Shown here in pieces: positions 35,171 through 42,662 of a DNA stretch of 62,748 nt (within the stretch, counting starts at the first letter, position 1; each line of letters begins with the position of its first letter). This stretch comes from DASXMX01 sp036794395 (GTDB taxonomy: Bacteria; Planctomycetota; Phycisphaerae; Tepidisphaerales; Tepidisphaeraceae). Where the stretch lies: positions 1-62,748 of the forward strand of contig DAIRGS010000003.1 of the NCBI GenBank assembly GCA_036794395.1, in the 5' to 3' direction. The translations under genes were made by a program, and so were the position numbers. A model generated the notes under the pieces. The model had not been told where the DNA came from. It did not search any database and worked only from the letters and a program-made list of their open reading frames with translations.

Positions 35171-37144
35171 TTATGCCGCTCGTCGGCAAACGTAGCAGGG
35201 CCGTTTTATGAAACCGTCGCTTGGCAGGCCAATATGCTGCTCGGTGCAGTCAAAACGCCCCAACTCGATGCGGAGGAGCCGATGCGTCTCGTCGGAAGTT
35301 GATGACGCTGAAGTTCCTACGAGACGCATCGCATGTTGACCCTCCATGTCCCCAAAAAAATTTTTGGGATCGAGGGGCAGCGATAACTTCACCTCGACCG
35401 CCTTGGTTTCCATGTCAACGACAATCGAACCGATGACCGCCGCCAGCAATTGCCGTTGGGCGAACTTGGGCATGTCGGCAACGTTCGTCGCCATCGATTG
35501 AAGTTGGGCAACGACCTTATCGGCGATGGCCGCTGGATCGAGAGACTGCATCTCTATTGCTACTTCGGCGGCGGCGATCTGCTCGTCGAGCATCCGACGT
35601 TCCGATTTGAGCCGATCAAGCTCAATACGGGCATCGGCGAGCGTTTCCTCGTCCAACGTCGAGACAATCAGCTCTGTGCGCCGTCGGATCTGATCTCGCC
35701 GTTTCTGCATGTCGGCGATCTGCTCGGTCGGCATCGTGCGCTGGGCTTCGGCTTCGACCGACTCAACGATTCGGTCGCGCAACCCGTCGATGTCGGTCAA
35801 AACCTCGGCGACGAGTCTGACAACCGCCTCCTCGATCGGCTTGGCGGGTATCATCCGATTGAAGATGCTGCCTTTGATGTACCCGCGCCGCCCACGGCGA
35901 TGGCGGTAATACCGAACCTTTTTACCGGCGCGCCCGCAGAGGACGCCCACCAGCGGCTCGCCATCCTGCTGGGCGAATAAAAGCCCAGTCAGCAAGTAGT
36001 CGCTTGCTTGATGCTTGCTCTTGGTTCGTTTCTGTCGATCGGGATCGCCTCGCCGCTCCCAAATCCGCTCATGTTCAGCCAGGGCGAGTTTTCGAAGCTC
36101 CGGTTTAAGAAAGGGCTCCATCATCGGTTGATCCTGAACGAACCATTTGGACACGGGTCGCTGGCGCACCGGGATGTTCTTGGCGGTTGCCTGGATCGCA
36201 ATATCCAAATGGACGCGCTTGGGCGCGCTGGGCTGGCGCTCGTGATAGATGGCGCTGCTCGTTCGGTTGGCGATCGATCGACCCGTATACGCTTCCTGCT
36301 CGTAGATGACCTCAACCTGATGTTGGCTCCATTGGCGACCTTGCGGAGAGCGGACGCCGCGCCGATTCAGAAGATCGGCAATGCGTTTACCGCCCCAGCC
36401 CTTGCGGAAGTGCAGGTCGAAAATCTCACGCACGATGGCGGCTTCCTTAAGAAAACCCGGCATCAACAGAACCTTCTCATTCTTCTGCTTGCGATAATGA
36501 CCTTTGCTGCCGCCGCCGATCTGGCCGTAGGTATCGATGACCGCCTCCGTTTTGGCGTCGAGTTTCTGCTGACGCCCGTCGCGCAGATCACAGATAATGT
36601 GGCTCCGCTCGCCGTCGGCGGTCAGATACAGCCGCCAGCACCCATATGGCGTATGACTGCTGGTGACTTTGCAGCCGTTTTCGAGCGCCAGCTGCGCGCC
36701 CTGGGTCGAGCGCTGCGAGATACTGAACGCCTGCTCCTGCGCGGCTTCGTACTTGGCAACCTTAATCAGATTCGCGTAAGGACCATCGGGAACGTCATCG
36801 GCGACGGCGATTAAACGGATGCCGACGCTACTGCACTCATGCTCGAACCAGAATCCGTGGGCCGAGCCACCGCGGGTCAATCGGTCCAACCGCTGCAAGA
36901 GGATGAAGTCGAAGTCATTCTTCTCCCGTTTGCGCGCCAGCAGCGCGGTCATGTCCACCCGTTTGCCGGGCATCGAACCTGTCACTCCATCCAGCACGAC
37001 CTTGTCCACGAAGATCATGCCCATCCTGTCGCCGTAATCCCGCAGTAGCGCCAGTTGGGCGTCGGTTGAGGTCGTCCCCTCCGAGTCGTCGCTGGCGCGC
37101 ACGAGGCAGATGTATCGCTTGTTCTCAGTTTCCTTCCTATCCAT
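35171..37144 (-). CDS. Large serine recombinase
   Basis: 657 aa. The resolvase domain (10-150) starts YICLVRASDDSEGTTSTDAQ, with LLQRLDRLTRGGSAHGFWFE carrying conserved Arg/Asp. The recombinase domain (210-300) has VREIFDLHFRKGWGGKRIAD. The zinc-ribbon region LLTGLLFAQQDGEPLVGVL is nearly free of Cys, so the zinc site is degenerate. A coiled coil (460-530) follows. The last 45 residues run through a 12-bp inverted repeat and look like an extension. It overlaps the small gene upstream by 8 bp, in one operon with Gam and the RadA-like gene. Confidence 0.88.
   Translation of the reverse strand: MDRKETENKRYICLVRASDDSEGTTSTDAQLALLRDYGDRMGMIFVDKVVLDGVTGSMPGKRVDMTALLARKREKNDFDFILLQRLDRLTRGGSAHGFWFEHECSSVGIRLIAVADDVPDGPYANLIKVAKYEAAQEQAFSISQRSTQGAQLALENGCKVTSSHTPYGCWRLYLTADGERSHIICDLRDGRQQKLDAKTEAVIDTYGQIGGGSKGHYRKQKNEKVLLMPGFLKEAAIVREIFDLHFRKGWGGKRIADLLNRRGVRSPQGRQWSQHQVEVIYEQEAYTGRSIANRTSSAIYHERQPSAPKRVHLDIAIQATAKNIPVRQRPVSKWFVQDQPMMEPFLKPELRKLALAEHERIWERRGDPDRQKRTKSKHQASDYLLTGLLFAQQDGEPLVGVLCGRAGKKVRYYRHRRGRRGYIKGSIFNRMIPAKPIEEAVVRLVAEVLTDIDGLRDRIVESVEAEAQRTMPTEQIADMQKRRDQIRRRTELIVSTLDEETLADARIELDRLKSERRMLDEQIAAAEVAIEMQSLDPAAIADKVVAQLQSMATNVADMPKFAQRQLLAAVIGSIVVDMETKAVEVKLSLPLDPKNFFGDMEGQHAMRLVGTSASSTSDETHRLLRIELGRFDCTEQHIGLPSDGFIKRPCYVCRRAA
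35281..35330. repeat. 12-bp inverted repeat in the 3' end of the serine recombinase gene
   Basis: GATGCGTCTCGT (35281-35292) and ACGAGACGCATC (35319-35330) are exact complements 26 bp apart, inside the region coding for the extended C-terminus. It could be a terminator-like hairpin or a recombinase site. Confidence 0.6.
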
Positions 37145-37328
37145 GTTCTTTTCCTTCGCGGCCCATCTGCTGACGGACGAGTTCCGTCAGCAGCGCATCG
37201 ATCGCCGCTCTGAACCGATGCTGTTCTTCCGGCGTTTGATTGCGCCGAATGACAGTTATGGATATCGCCTTGGTATGAGCCGCTGGCGCAATCCGCTTCT
37301 CCGCCACCTTCTTCTTCAACAGTGCCAT
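37137..37328 (-). CDS. Small basic protein before the serine recombinase
   Basis: 63 aa from the ATG at 37328 (GAAGGAG upstream). Starts MALLKKKVAEKRIAPAAHTK; the C-terminus RFRAAIDALLTELVRQQMGR is amphipathic. It overlaps the recombinase start by 8 bp. It could be a recombination directionality factor by position and size, but there is no sequence signature to prove it. Confidence 0.6.
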   Translation of the reverse strand: MALLKKKVAEKRIAPAAHTKAISITVIRRNQTPEEQHRFRAAIDALLTELVRQQMGREGKEHG

Positions 37329-37339
37329 CTGGACTCCTT

Positions 37340-37936
37340 CTATCGAATGAAGAACTTTTCCCCGACGACGTTTTGCGTGCCCGCAGGGCATTCGCCCGTG
37401 GTGTGGAAATGCGCATCGACGACCGATTTCATCACGGATTCGGTGGCGACGGCTGATGGGCAATGGGTTGTTCGCCAGGCGCTGAGATTGAGCGCATCAG
37501 CACCGCTCGCCTTCAGCTCGACGACAACCGCAGCGGTTAAGTTGGCCCGACACCAGTTGAGCAGCGCCGTCTGATCGGCAATCTCCAGCCGCGATGCGGC
37601 GGATCGGAATCCAATCGTGCCCGAGGGCAGCGGTATCGACCGGCGGCGGCTGCCGGTGTCTTGAAGATGCTGGCGCGCCCACGATTCCAGTTGCGCGCCG
37701 AAACGCTGCATGAGAAAACGCTCCTCGTTCTCGGCCCGGCGGATTTCGGCCGCGGCCCAGGATTGGACGTTCTCTGCGTAGGCGCGGGATTCAGCGATCT
37801 TGCGAAGAACCCAATTCGCCGACGAAGTGTCATTGACGGCAAACCATTGGGGGATCTGCGGTAGCGCCGGCACATCGTTACCGTTCTCGTCATCGCCAGC
37901 TTTGGGCGACGGATTTGGCAATTCCGATTCATTCAT
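37340..37936 (-). CDS. gam: Gam-like host-nuclease inhibitor
   Basis: 198 aa from the ATG at 37936 (AGGAAG upstream). ANWVLRKIAESRAYAENVQS, WAAAEIRRAENEERFLMQRF and RRRSIPLPSGTIGFRS follow the Mu Gam pattern: a long antiparallel coiled coil, then the KxxxLPxGTIGFR turn. Gam proteins bind DNA ends and block RecBCD-like or Ku-like activity. Its presence suggests that linear or recombining DNA of this module needs protection. Confidence 0.8.
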   Translation of the reverse strand: MNESELPNPSPKAGDDENGNDVPALPQIPQWFAVNDTSSANWVLRKIAESRAYAENVQSWAAAEIRRAENEERFLMQRFGAQLESWARQHLQDTGSRRRSIPLPSGTIGFRSAASRLEIADQTALLNWCRANLTAAVVVELKASGADALNLSAWRTTHCPSAVATESVMKSVVDAHFHTTGECPAGTQNVVGEKFFIR

Positions 37937-38177
37937 AACGAGCTTCCTGTTCATGCATCTCGATCAGCGTCGCCAACACGCGGCAGCCCAGTTCCAGCAT
38001 CATGTGAGCCAGTTCGCCCTCATGCTGTTCGAGAAAGTGTTGGGCTTCGGGTCCGGACCACGCGGGCCGCACGCGCCGCACATCATCGATAGTCAGCGCA
38101 ACTGTCGCGTAGTCTCCGCTGCGCCTGGCCAGCGCCAGCGCGCTGAGCTTGGGCTTGGGTGTGGATTCATCAGACAT
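37929..38177 (-). CDS. Small module protein, unknown
   Basis: 82 aa from the ATG at 38177, where AAGGAG is six bases upstream (an ATG at 38183 touches that site). VALTIDDVRRVRPAWSGPEA and FLEQHEGELAHMMLELGCRV are readable blocks. It overlaps the genes on both sides by 8 bp. No family recognised. Confidence 0.6.
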   Translation of the reverse strand: MSDESTPKPKLSALALARRSGDYATVALTIDDVRRVRPAWSGPEAQHFLEQHEGELAHMMLELGCRVLATLIEMHEQEARYE

Positions 38178-38529
38178 GGCCATCTCCTTTTGGGTCGTTG
38201 GGTTCGGTGGGCTCGATCGGGTCGGGTTCGTCGCCCATCAGATCCCGCCATAATTCGTAATGGGCCAGATGTTGGGATTCGACGCAGACCAGCGTCCGCA
38301 ACAGCACCTCACGCTCGACCCACTCGACGAACCGGCGGTTTGCTCCTGCGATTCGTGCTGTGTCTGCGATCAGCGCCGCGGAGCAGATCACATACACCGC
38401 GAGCGAGGATTCGCGCTCGGCCAAGTCGTTCAGTGCAGGATCGACGCCACCCTGAAGCACCTGTTCCTGAACGCGCTTAATCTGCTCGCTGCTGACGCAG
38501 TCGTCTCGGTCGTTTCCGTTGTCTGCCAT
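38170..38529 (-). CDS. Small acidic module protein, unknown
   Basis: 119 aa from the ATG at 38529 (GGAGG upstream). The helical core is LAVYVICSAALIADTARIAG and the C-terminus is acidic and Pro-rich (DEPDPIEPTEPNDPKGD). It lies 13 bp behind the RadA-like gene and overlaps the next gene by 8 bp. Function unknown. Confidence 0.6.
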   Translation of the reverse strand: MADNGNDRDDCVSSEQIKRVQEQVLQGGVDPALNDLAERESSLAVYVICSAALIADTARIAGANRRFVEWVEREVLLRTLVCVESQHLAHYELWRDLMGDEPDPIEPTEPNDPKGDGHV

Positions 38530-38542
38530 GGGGCCTCCGGTT

Positions 38543-39943
38543 TCAGCGCAGTTCGGGCCAGGTTGAGTAAATGGCATCGTCGAGCCTTCGGCATGGCACA
38601 ACTTCGATGCCCGCCGCTGGCGCGATGTGCTGGGCAGCCGATGGAGGGCACAGCAATCGCACCGGCATTCCCAGTTCTTCCATCTCCACCGCTTGAATCA
38701 GTTGTTCCAGATACATTCCCGGCAGATCACGCACCGAACGAAGCAGATCAATCTCGCCCACCTGCATTTGATGAGAAGGAATGGGCCGCTGGATATAGGA
38801 AGAGACTAGCGCCATGCAGAGCGGCAAGCCCAGCACATGCTGGTACGGTCGCGAACCCGGCATGCGGCAATGCACGGTGAAATCCAGTTCATCAATGTCG
38901 ATGCCCGGTACGCCGCCCAGACATGCAACAAGCTGCTCGATGTCGCGCCGTGGGAGACCCGGTGCCATCACCTTGCCCCGAGCCCCAAAGCTGGAGAGAG
39001 CAACCTGCGCCTGCATTTCAGCCAACCCCAGGCCGTTGCCCATGAACGTGCGGGCAACACTCGTAACCGCTTGAGCATGCGGGACGCGGCGGAGCGTCAC
39101 GCTGATCGGGTCGAGTTCGAGCGCCAGCGGCTTGAGGGCGCTGGGTCCAAAGCGATTTTTCGGCACGAACAGCATGCGGTAGCTCATGGTCTTGCGAAGC
39201 AGCCAGACGGCATCGCAGTTGTGCTCAAGCGCCCGAGGGCCGGCAATCTCACCTTTCTTTGTGACGTGTGAAACGAGGATCGATGTGATGTTCGCGGATT
39301 TGGTCAGCCGCATCGCTTCATAAAGCTGGCCGTATGCACGTGTGGCTGCGGCGGCCAAACCATGGCCCTGAATGCTGTCCAGCACGATCATCTCGATGCC
39401 GTGGTATCGCCCGCCGGGGCTCAGCACGTGCGTTGCGATGAATCGTGGCAGCGACTCAATGTCGTGCAGATCGCATTCGACATGCAGATGCGACAGAGCC
39501 CTTTCCACATCCGCTCGCGGCCAGTGCGATGTCATCCGCACGGCGCGATCTTTGAGGCGGTATGACGGCTCTTCGGTCAGAATCGTTAGCGTGCGAACGC
39601 CCTGGCGGCTGAGATCAAGGGAGACCTGTAGCGCCAGTCCCGACTTGAATCCGCCCGGTGCGCCGCCCAGCAGATAACAACCACCCTGGACCACTTCACC
39701 GCACAGTTCCGACAGCCAGCGCATCTCATCGGAGAGCGGCAGCGGGTTGTGGCGGACTTGCCCCACATCCATCAGACAGGTTGCCGCTGGGCGATTTGCC
39801 ACTTGGTTCAACGTGGCCAATGGTGTTGCCACTGGCGCTGCTCCAATCACAGCACTCAGCGCGGTGGAAGCCGACGGTGTTGCCGGCGAATTCTGCGTAT
39901 TCAGCGGTGAAGGCACCGCCCTTCGATTTGATCGATCTGACAT
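38543..39943 (-). CDS. RadA/Sms-like RecA-fold ATPase
   Basis: 466 aa from the ATG at 39943 (AGGAG upstream). An unstructured N-terminus of about 75 residues replaces the usual RadA zinc finger. ATPase core: Walker A LLGGAPGGFKSGLALQVSLD, LTILTEEPSYRLKDRA, Walker B MIVLDSIQGHG, and SHVTKKGEIAGPRALEH, which is the RadA KNRFG-type neighbourhood (VPKNRFGP follows). The last 150 residues resemble the Lon-like RadA C-terminus. Host RadA drives branch migration of recombination intermediates; this copy, in an operon with Gam and a recombinase, probably serves the element. Confidence 0.82.
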   Translation of the reverse strand: MSDRSNRRAVPSPLNTQNSPATPSASTALSAVIGAAPVATPLATLNQVANRPAATCLMDVGQVRHNPLPLSDEMRWLSELCGEVVQGGCYLLGGAPGGFKSGLALQVSLDLSRQGVRTLTILTEEPSYRLKDRAVRMTSHWPRADVERALSHLHVECDLHDIESLPRFIATHVLSPGGRYHGIEMIVLDSIQGHGLAAAATRAYGQLYEAMRLTKSANITSILVSHVTKKGEIAGPRALEHNCDAVWLLRKTMSYRMLFVPKNRFGPSALKPLALELDPISVTLRRVPHAQAVTSVARTFMGNGLGLAEMQAQVALSSFGARGKVMAPGLPRRDIEQLVACLGGVPGIDIDELDFTVHCRMPGSRPYQHVLGLPLCMALVSSYIQRPIPSHQMQVGEIDLLRSVRDLPGMYLEQLIQAVEMEELGMPVRLLCPPSAAQHIAPAAGIEVVPCRRLDDAIYSTWPELR

Positions 39944-40079
39944 ACAGAACACTCCTGTGCGAAGCACGGAAAAGAGCAGTGCCGCGGCTGCGGGCCGCGG
40001 CACGGACGAACAGTTGATTCGGGTCGCATCAGTGCGCGGCGCACTTGATTTGTCAAGTGCGCTGCTTGAAACTTGTTTC

Positions 40080-40346
40080 ATGAAGAAGGAAAACGTCAAC
40101 GTGTGGGTCAATCGGCGGCTGGCGCAGGAATTCCGCAAGACGGCAAAGGGCTACTTCAATCGGTTGGGCATGTGCTACGGGGCGGCAATGCTCATGTTCC
40201 TGGAGGCCGACCCGGCGACGCAGGGCGAGTATCTGAAACGGGTGTTCCACGCCGACGTCGATGACGAGGTGGTTGAGTTGCTCAAAGCCGCCAAGGGGGA
40301 ACAGGCCCGACGAATCGCGGCGCGCGAGTCAAAACCGAGGGCATGA
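40080..40346 (+). CDS. Small DNA-binding-like (RHH-type) regulator
   Basis: 88 aa, divergent from the RadA-like operon with 136 bp between starts. MKKENVNVWVNRRLAQEFRK has the short beta strand followed by helices expected of ribbon-helix-helix regulators, then a helix pair (GMCYGAAMLMFLEADPATQG). It could repress the divergent recombination operon. Assignment is by pattern only. Confidence 0.55.
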   Translation: MKKENVNVWVNRRLAQEFRKTAKGYFNRLGMCYGAAMLMFLEADPATQGEYLKRVFHADVDDEVVELLKAAKGEQARRIAARESKPRA

Positions 40347-40402
40347 ATGGCCTGTGGAGGGGGTGATCGGCTTGCTCAAAAAGGCTCCCGCAATCGAGTC
40401 AC

Positions 40403-40434
40403 TAATTCGGTATTGGGTTCGGTAATTCGGTAAA
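40403..40434 (+). repeat. Arm-type repeats at right end of element 2
   Basis: TAATTCGGTATT at 40403-40414 is identical to the four copies near the left end; TAATTCGGTAAA at 40423-40434 matches 10 of 12. Spacing is 20 bp, as on the left side. Confidence 0.75.
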
Positions 40435-40439
40435 ATAAG

Positions 40440-40489
40440 CAAGTCGTTGCAGATAAAATCGTCGTAAGTAATTTATCTGCAACGACTTG
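40440..40489. repeat. Perfect 18-bp inverted repeat next to attR
   Basis: 40440-40457 and 40472-40489 are exact reverse complements (core GTCGTTGCAGATAAA), loop 14 nt, 7 bp from the tRNA attachment core. On the minus strand it follows the tRNA and is succeeded by CTTATTTTA, so it may act as a terminator of tRNA transcription. Alternatively it is part of the recombination site. Confidence 0.75.
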
Positions 40490-40496
40490 TATTCAG

Positions 40497-40569
40497 TACC
40501 CCCAAGGGGAGTCGAACCCCTGTCCTCTGGCTGAGAACCAGATATCCTAGGCCACTAGACGATGGGGGC
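40497..40569 (-). tRNA. tRNA-Glu (CTC)
   Basis: 73 nt without encoded CCA. Acceptor GCCCCCA/TGGGGGT, T-arm GGGGTTCGACTCCCC, anticodon stem-loop TCTGGTTCTCAGCCAGA with anticodon CTC (Glu). Its 3' part, on the left, is the attachment target of the two elements and remains intact. Confidence 0.93.
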
Positions 40570-40729
40570 GTGTGGGGGCACGTTCTCAGCGCGTGCGATT
40601 ATGGGATGGTTCCCGGCCACGGTCAAGCGGGCAGCCCAACTCCTGCGCTCTTGAATCAAAACCGCATTTTTGTCACACTTCAGCTCCTGCCGGGCGATTG
40701 GCCCGTCGGATGTTTTTTGACTTTTCCAT

Positions 40730-40863
40730 AAGCCACGGGCCTCGGCCGATGAAGACCAAGACGACTCGGAAAACGCCGCTCGGTAAGTGAAGGTTCACTC
40801 CTTTCCTTTCCGCCCGGCGTTTTCCAGGTGTTCTTGTGTCGCTTCAGCTAAGTCCCGTGGCTT
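40730..40863 (+). promoter_or_regulatory. Structured leader of asd
   Basis: Two nested perfect inverted repeats: AAGCCACGGG (40730-40739) with CCCGTGGCTT (40854-40863), and GGAAAACGCCG (40768-40778) with CGGCGTTTTCC (40815-40825). The inner 5' arm lies inside the codons of a Lys/Thr-rich mini-ORF and the outer 3' arm ends shortly before the asd ribosome site. An attenuation-type control is inferred. It does not match the lysine riboswitch as I know it. Confidence 0.55.
40749..40790 (+). CDS. Candidate Lys/Thr-rich leader peptide
   Basis: A 13-codon frame ATG...TGA encodes MKTKTTRKTPLGK, with four Lys and four Thr, the end products of the aspartate family pathway that asd feeds. Its last codons form the 5' arm of the 11-bp hairpin. 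A longer in-frame start exists at 40711. The ribosome site is weak, so translation is unproven. Confidence 0.4.
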   Translation: MKTKTTRKTPLGK

Positions 40864-40884
40864 AATTGTTTTGGGAGTCGTGAG

Positions 40885-41886
40885 ATGGCCGTCAATGTCG
40901 CGATCGTGGGCGCAACCGGCGCCGTGGGTCAGGAATTCCTGAATGTGCTAGCCGAGCGGAATTTCCCCATCAAGACGCTCAAACTGCTCGCCAGCGCCCG
41001 CAGTGCCGGCAAGCAGGTGCAGTTTGCCGAACAGACCTACACCATTGAGGAGCTTACCCACGATTCTTTCAAAGACGTGAAGATCGCGTTCTTCTCCGCC
41101 GGCGGCTCGATCAGCAAAGAATTCGCCCCGGCAGCCGTGAAAGCTGGCGCGGTCGTCGTCGACAACACCAGTGCATTCCGCATGAAAGATGGAATCCCAT
41201 TGGTCGTGCCGGAAGTGAACCCCGAGCAGATCCAGCGTCATGCCGGGCTAATCGCCAATCCCAATTGCTCCACCATAATTATGAATGTCCCCATTTGGCC
41301 GCTGCATAAAGTCAATCGCGTGAAGCGGCTGGTGGTCAGCACCTACCAGGCCGTCAGCGGAGCCGGCGCCTGGGGCTTGTACGAACTCGATGCCCAGATG
41401 AAGGCCCACGCGCTCGGCCAGGAAATCAAGAAGGAAAAATTTCCCCACCCGATCGTCAACAACCTCTTCAGCCACAACAGCAAAGTCGCCGCCAACGGCT
41501 ACAACGAAGAAGAGAACAAAATGGTCGGCGAAACCCGCAAGATCTTCGCCGATCCCCGAATCATGATCTCCGCCACCTGCATCCGCGTACCGATCCCGCG
41601 CGCCCATTGCGAATCGATCAACATCGAATTCGAACGCCCCATGACCGTTCAGCAGGTCCGCGACATCCTCGCCAAAGCGCCCGGCGTAAAGATCGTCGAT
41701 AATCCCGAAGCCAACCACTTCCCCATGCCCGCCGAGGCCAGCGGCCAGGATGATGTCCTGGTCGGCCGCATCCGCCAGGACATCAGCCGCGAAGACGGCC
41801 GAGGCATCGATCTCTTCGTCAGCGGCGACCAGATCCGCAAAGGTGCCGCGACCAACGCCGTGCAGATTGCGGAGAAGTTGATTTGA
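40885..41886 (+). CDS. asd: Aspartate-semialdehyde dehydrogenase
   Basis: 333 aa. NADP-binding VAIVGATGAVGQEFLNVL, catalytic Cys in ANPNCSTI, STYQAVSGAGAWG, and active-site residues in IRVPIPRAHCESI. Converts aspartyl phosphate to aspartate semialdehyde for Lys, Thr, Met and cell-wall diaminopimelate synthesis. GGGAG lies eight bases before the ATG. Probably controlled by the structured leader upstream. Full length. Confidence 0.96.
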   Translation: MAVNVAIVGATGAVGQEFLNVLAERNFPIKTLKLLASARSAGKQVQFAEQTYTIEELTHDSFKDVKIAFFSAGGSISKEFAPAAVKAGAVVVDNTSAFRMKDGIPLVVPEVNPEQIQRHAGLIANPNCSTIIMNVPIWPLHKVNRVKRLVVSTYQAVSGAGAWGLYELDAQMKAHALGQEIKKEKFPHPIVNNLFSHNSKVAANGYNEEENKMVGETRKIFADPRIMISATCIRVPIPRAHCESINIEFERPMTVQQVRDILAKAPGVKIVDNPEANHFPMPAEASGQDDVLVGRIRQDISREDGRGIDLFVSGDQIRKGAATNAVQIAEKLI

Positions 41887-41935
41887 TCAAATCGCCAGAC
41901 ACCGCCGGAAATTCGCGGTATAATGCGGGTGATTT

Positions 41936-42538
41936 ATGACGACGGTCCTGAATCAACATCGGCCGCCAGAAGATCCAAAGGTCCGCCGTTGGACCAAGGC
42001 CGAGTACCACGAAATGGCCGAACTCGGGTGGTTTCGCAACCAACGCGCCGAGCTAATCGAGGGGGACATAGTGGTCCTGAGCCCACAGAAATTCGAGCAC
42101 GGCCAAATTGCCGACCGTGCCGCCGAGATCCTCCGAAATCGCCTCGGCGGCGACTATTGGATTCGAATGCAGTTGCCGCTCGACTTGGGGATCAACTCCG
42201 AACCTGAGCCGGACGTCTCTGTCGTGCCCGGCCGACGTGAGGATTATCACGCACATCCGACCGAGGCACTGCTGGTCATCGAGGTGAGTGATACTACGAT
42301 CGCCTATGACCGCCGGGAGAAGGCGAGTTTATACGCCCGCGGCGGAATCTCCGATTACTGGGTGCTCGATGTCGTCCGCCGACAGCTTCACGTTTATCGC
42401 GATCCCGCGCCAGATGCGACTGCGGCGCACGCTTTCAGCTATCGCTCCATCACGACGCTGCAAGGAGCTCAGACCGTCAATCCTCTTGCGGCCCCGCAAG
42501 TAACCATTGTCGTGAATGAGTTACTGCCGGGCGGATAG
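41936..42538 (+). CDS. Uma2-family (DUF820) PD-(D/E)XK nuclease-like protein
   Basis: 200 aa. The family pattern is complete: TKAEYHEMAELGWF, ELIEGDIVVLSP, EPEPDVSVVPGR, LLVIEVSDTTIAYDRREKAS and YARGGISDYWVLD. The D...ExSxxxxxxDxxxK set forms the nuclease-like site. Such genes are abundant in planctomycetes and cyanobacteria; their targets are unknown. It lies 49 bp after asd. Confidence 0.88.
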   Translation: MTTVLNQHRPPEDPKVRRWTKAEYHEMAELGWFRNQRAELIEGDIVVLSPQKFEHGQIADRAAEILRNRLGGDYWIRMQLPLDLGINSEPEPDVSVVPGRREDYHAHPTEALLVIEVSDTTIAYDRREKASLYARGGISDYWVLDVVRRQLHVYRDPAPDATAAHAFSYRSITTLQGAQTVNPLAAPQVTIVVNELLPGG

Positions 42539-42561
42539 CTGGATCAATCAAAAGGGGGATC

Positions 42562-42660
42562 ATGCGAACCCTCGTCATCGGCGATATTCACGGCTGCCCC
42601 CGCGCCTTCGACGCACTTCTGGCGGTCATCAACCCCGCGCCCAGTGTGCAGTACATCTAA
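42562..42660 (+). pseudogene. 5' stub of a metallophosphoesterase gene
   Basis: A good ribosome site (AAAGGGGG) and ATG open a 32-aa frame beginning MRTLVIGDIHGCPRAFDALL. GDIHG is motif I of calcineurin-like phosphoesterases (PrpE/ApaH type). The frame turns to unrelated residues and stops at 42660, three bases before the next ATG. The rest of the phosphatase is missing, so this is a truncated remnant. Confidence 0.65.
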
Positions 42661-42662
42661 TC

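Larger units (their letters stand above)
17410..40523 (+). mobile_element. Integrative element 2 at tRNA-Glu: defence island (about 23 kb)
   Basis: Bounded by 28-bp tRNA-Glu repeats at 17410 and 40496, with a tyrosine integrase just inside the left end and identical 12-bp arm-type repeats inside both ends. Cargo: a ubiquitin-like conjugation operon (19370-23314), an Hma-type cluster with PIN/antitoxin genes (23323-35043), and a RadA/Gam/serine recombinase module (35171-40346). It has no structural phage genes and no conjugation genes. Confidence 0.8.

Noticed and set aside
35093..35302. Plus-strand frame between the ATPase and recombinase genes
   Set aside because: Mostly antisense to the recombinase 3' end, with no start signal or motif.
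40600..40884. Lysine riboswitch before asd
   Set aside because: The conserved lysine riboswitch core was not found; stems and mini-ORF fit a leader-peptide model better.
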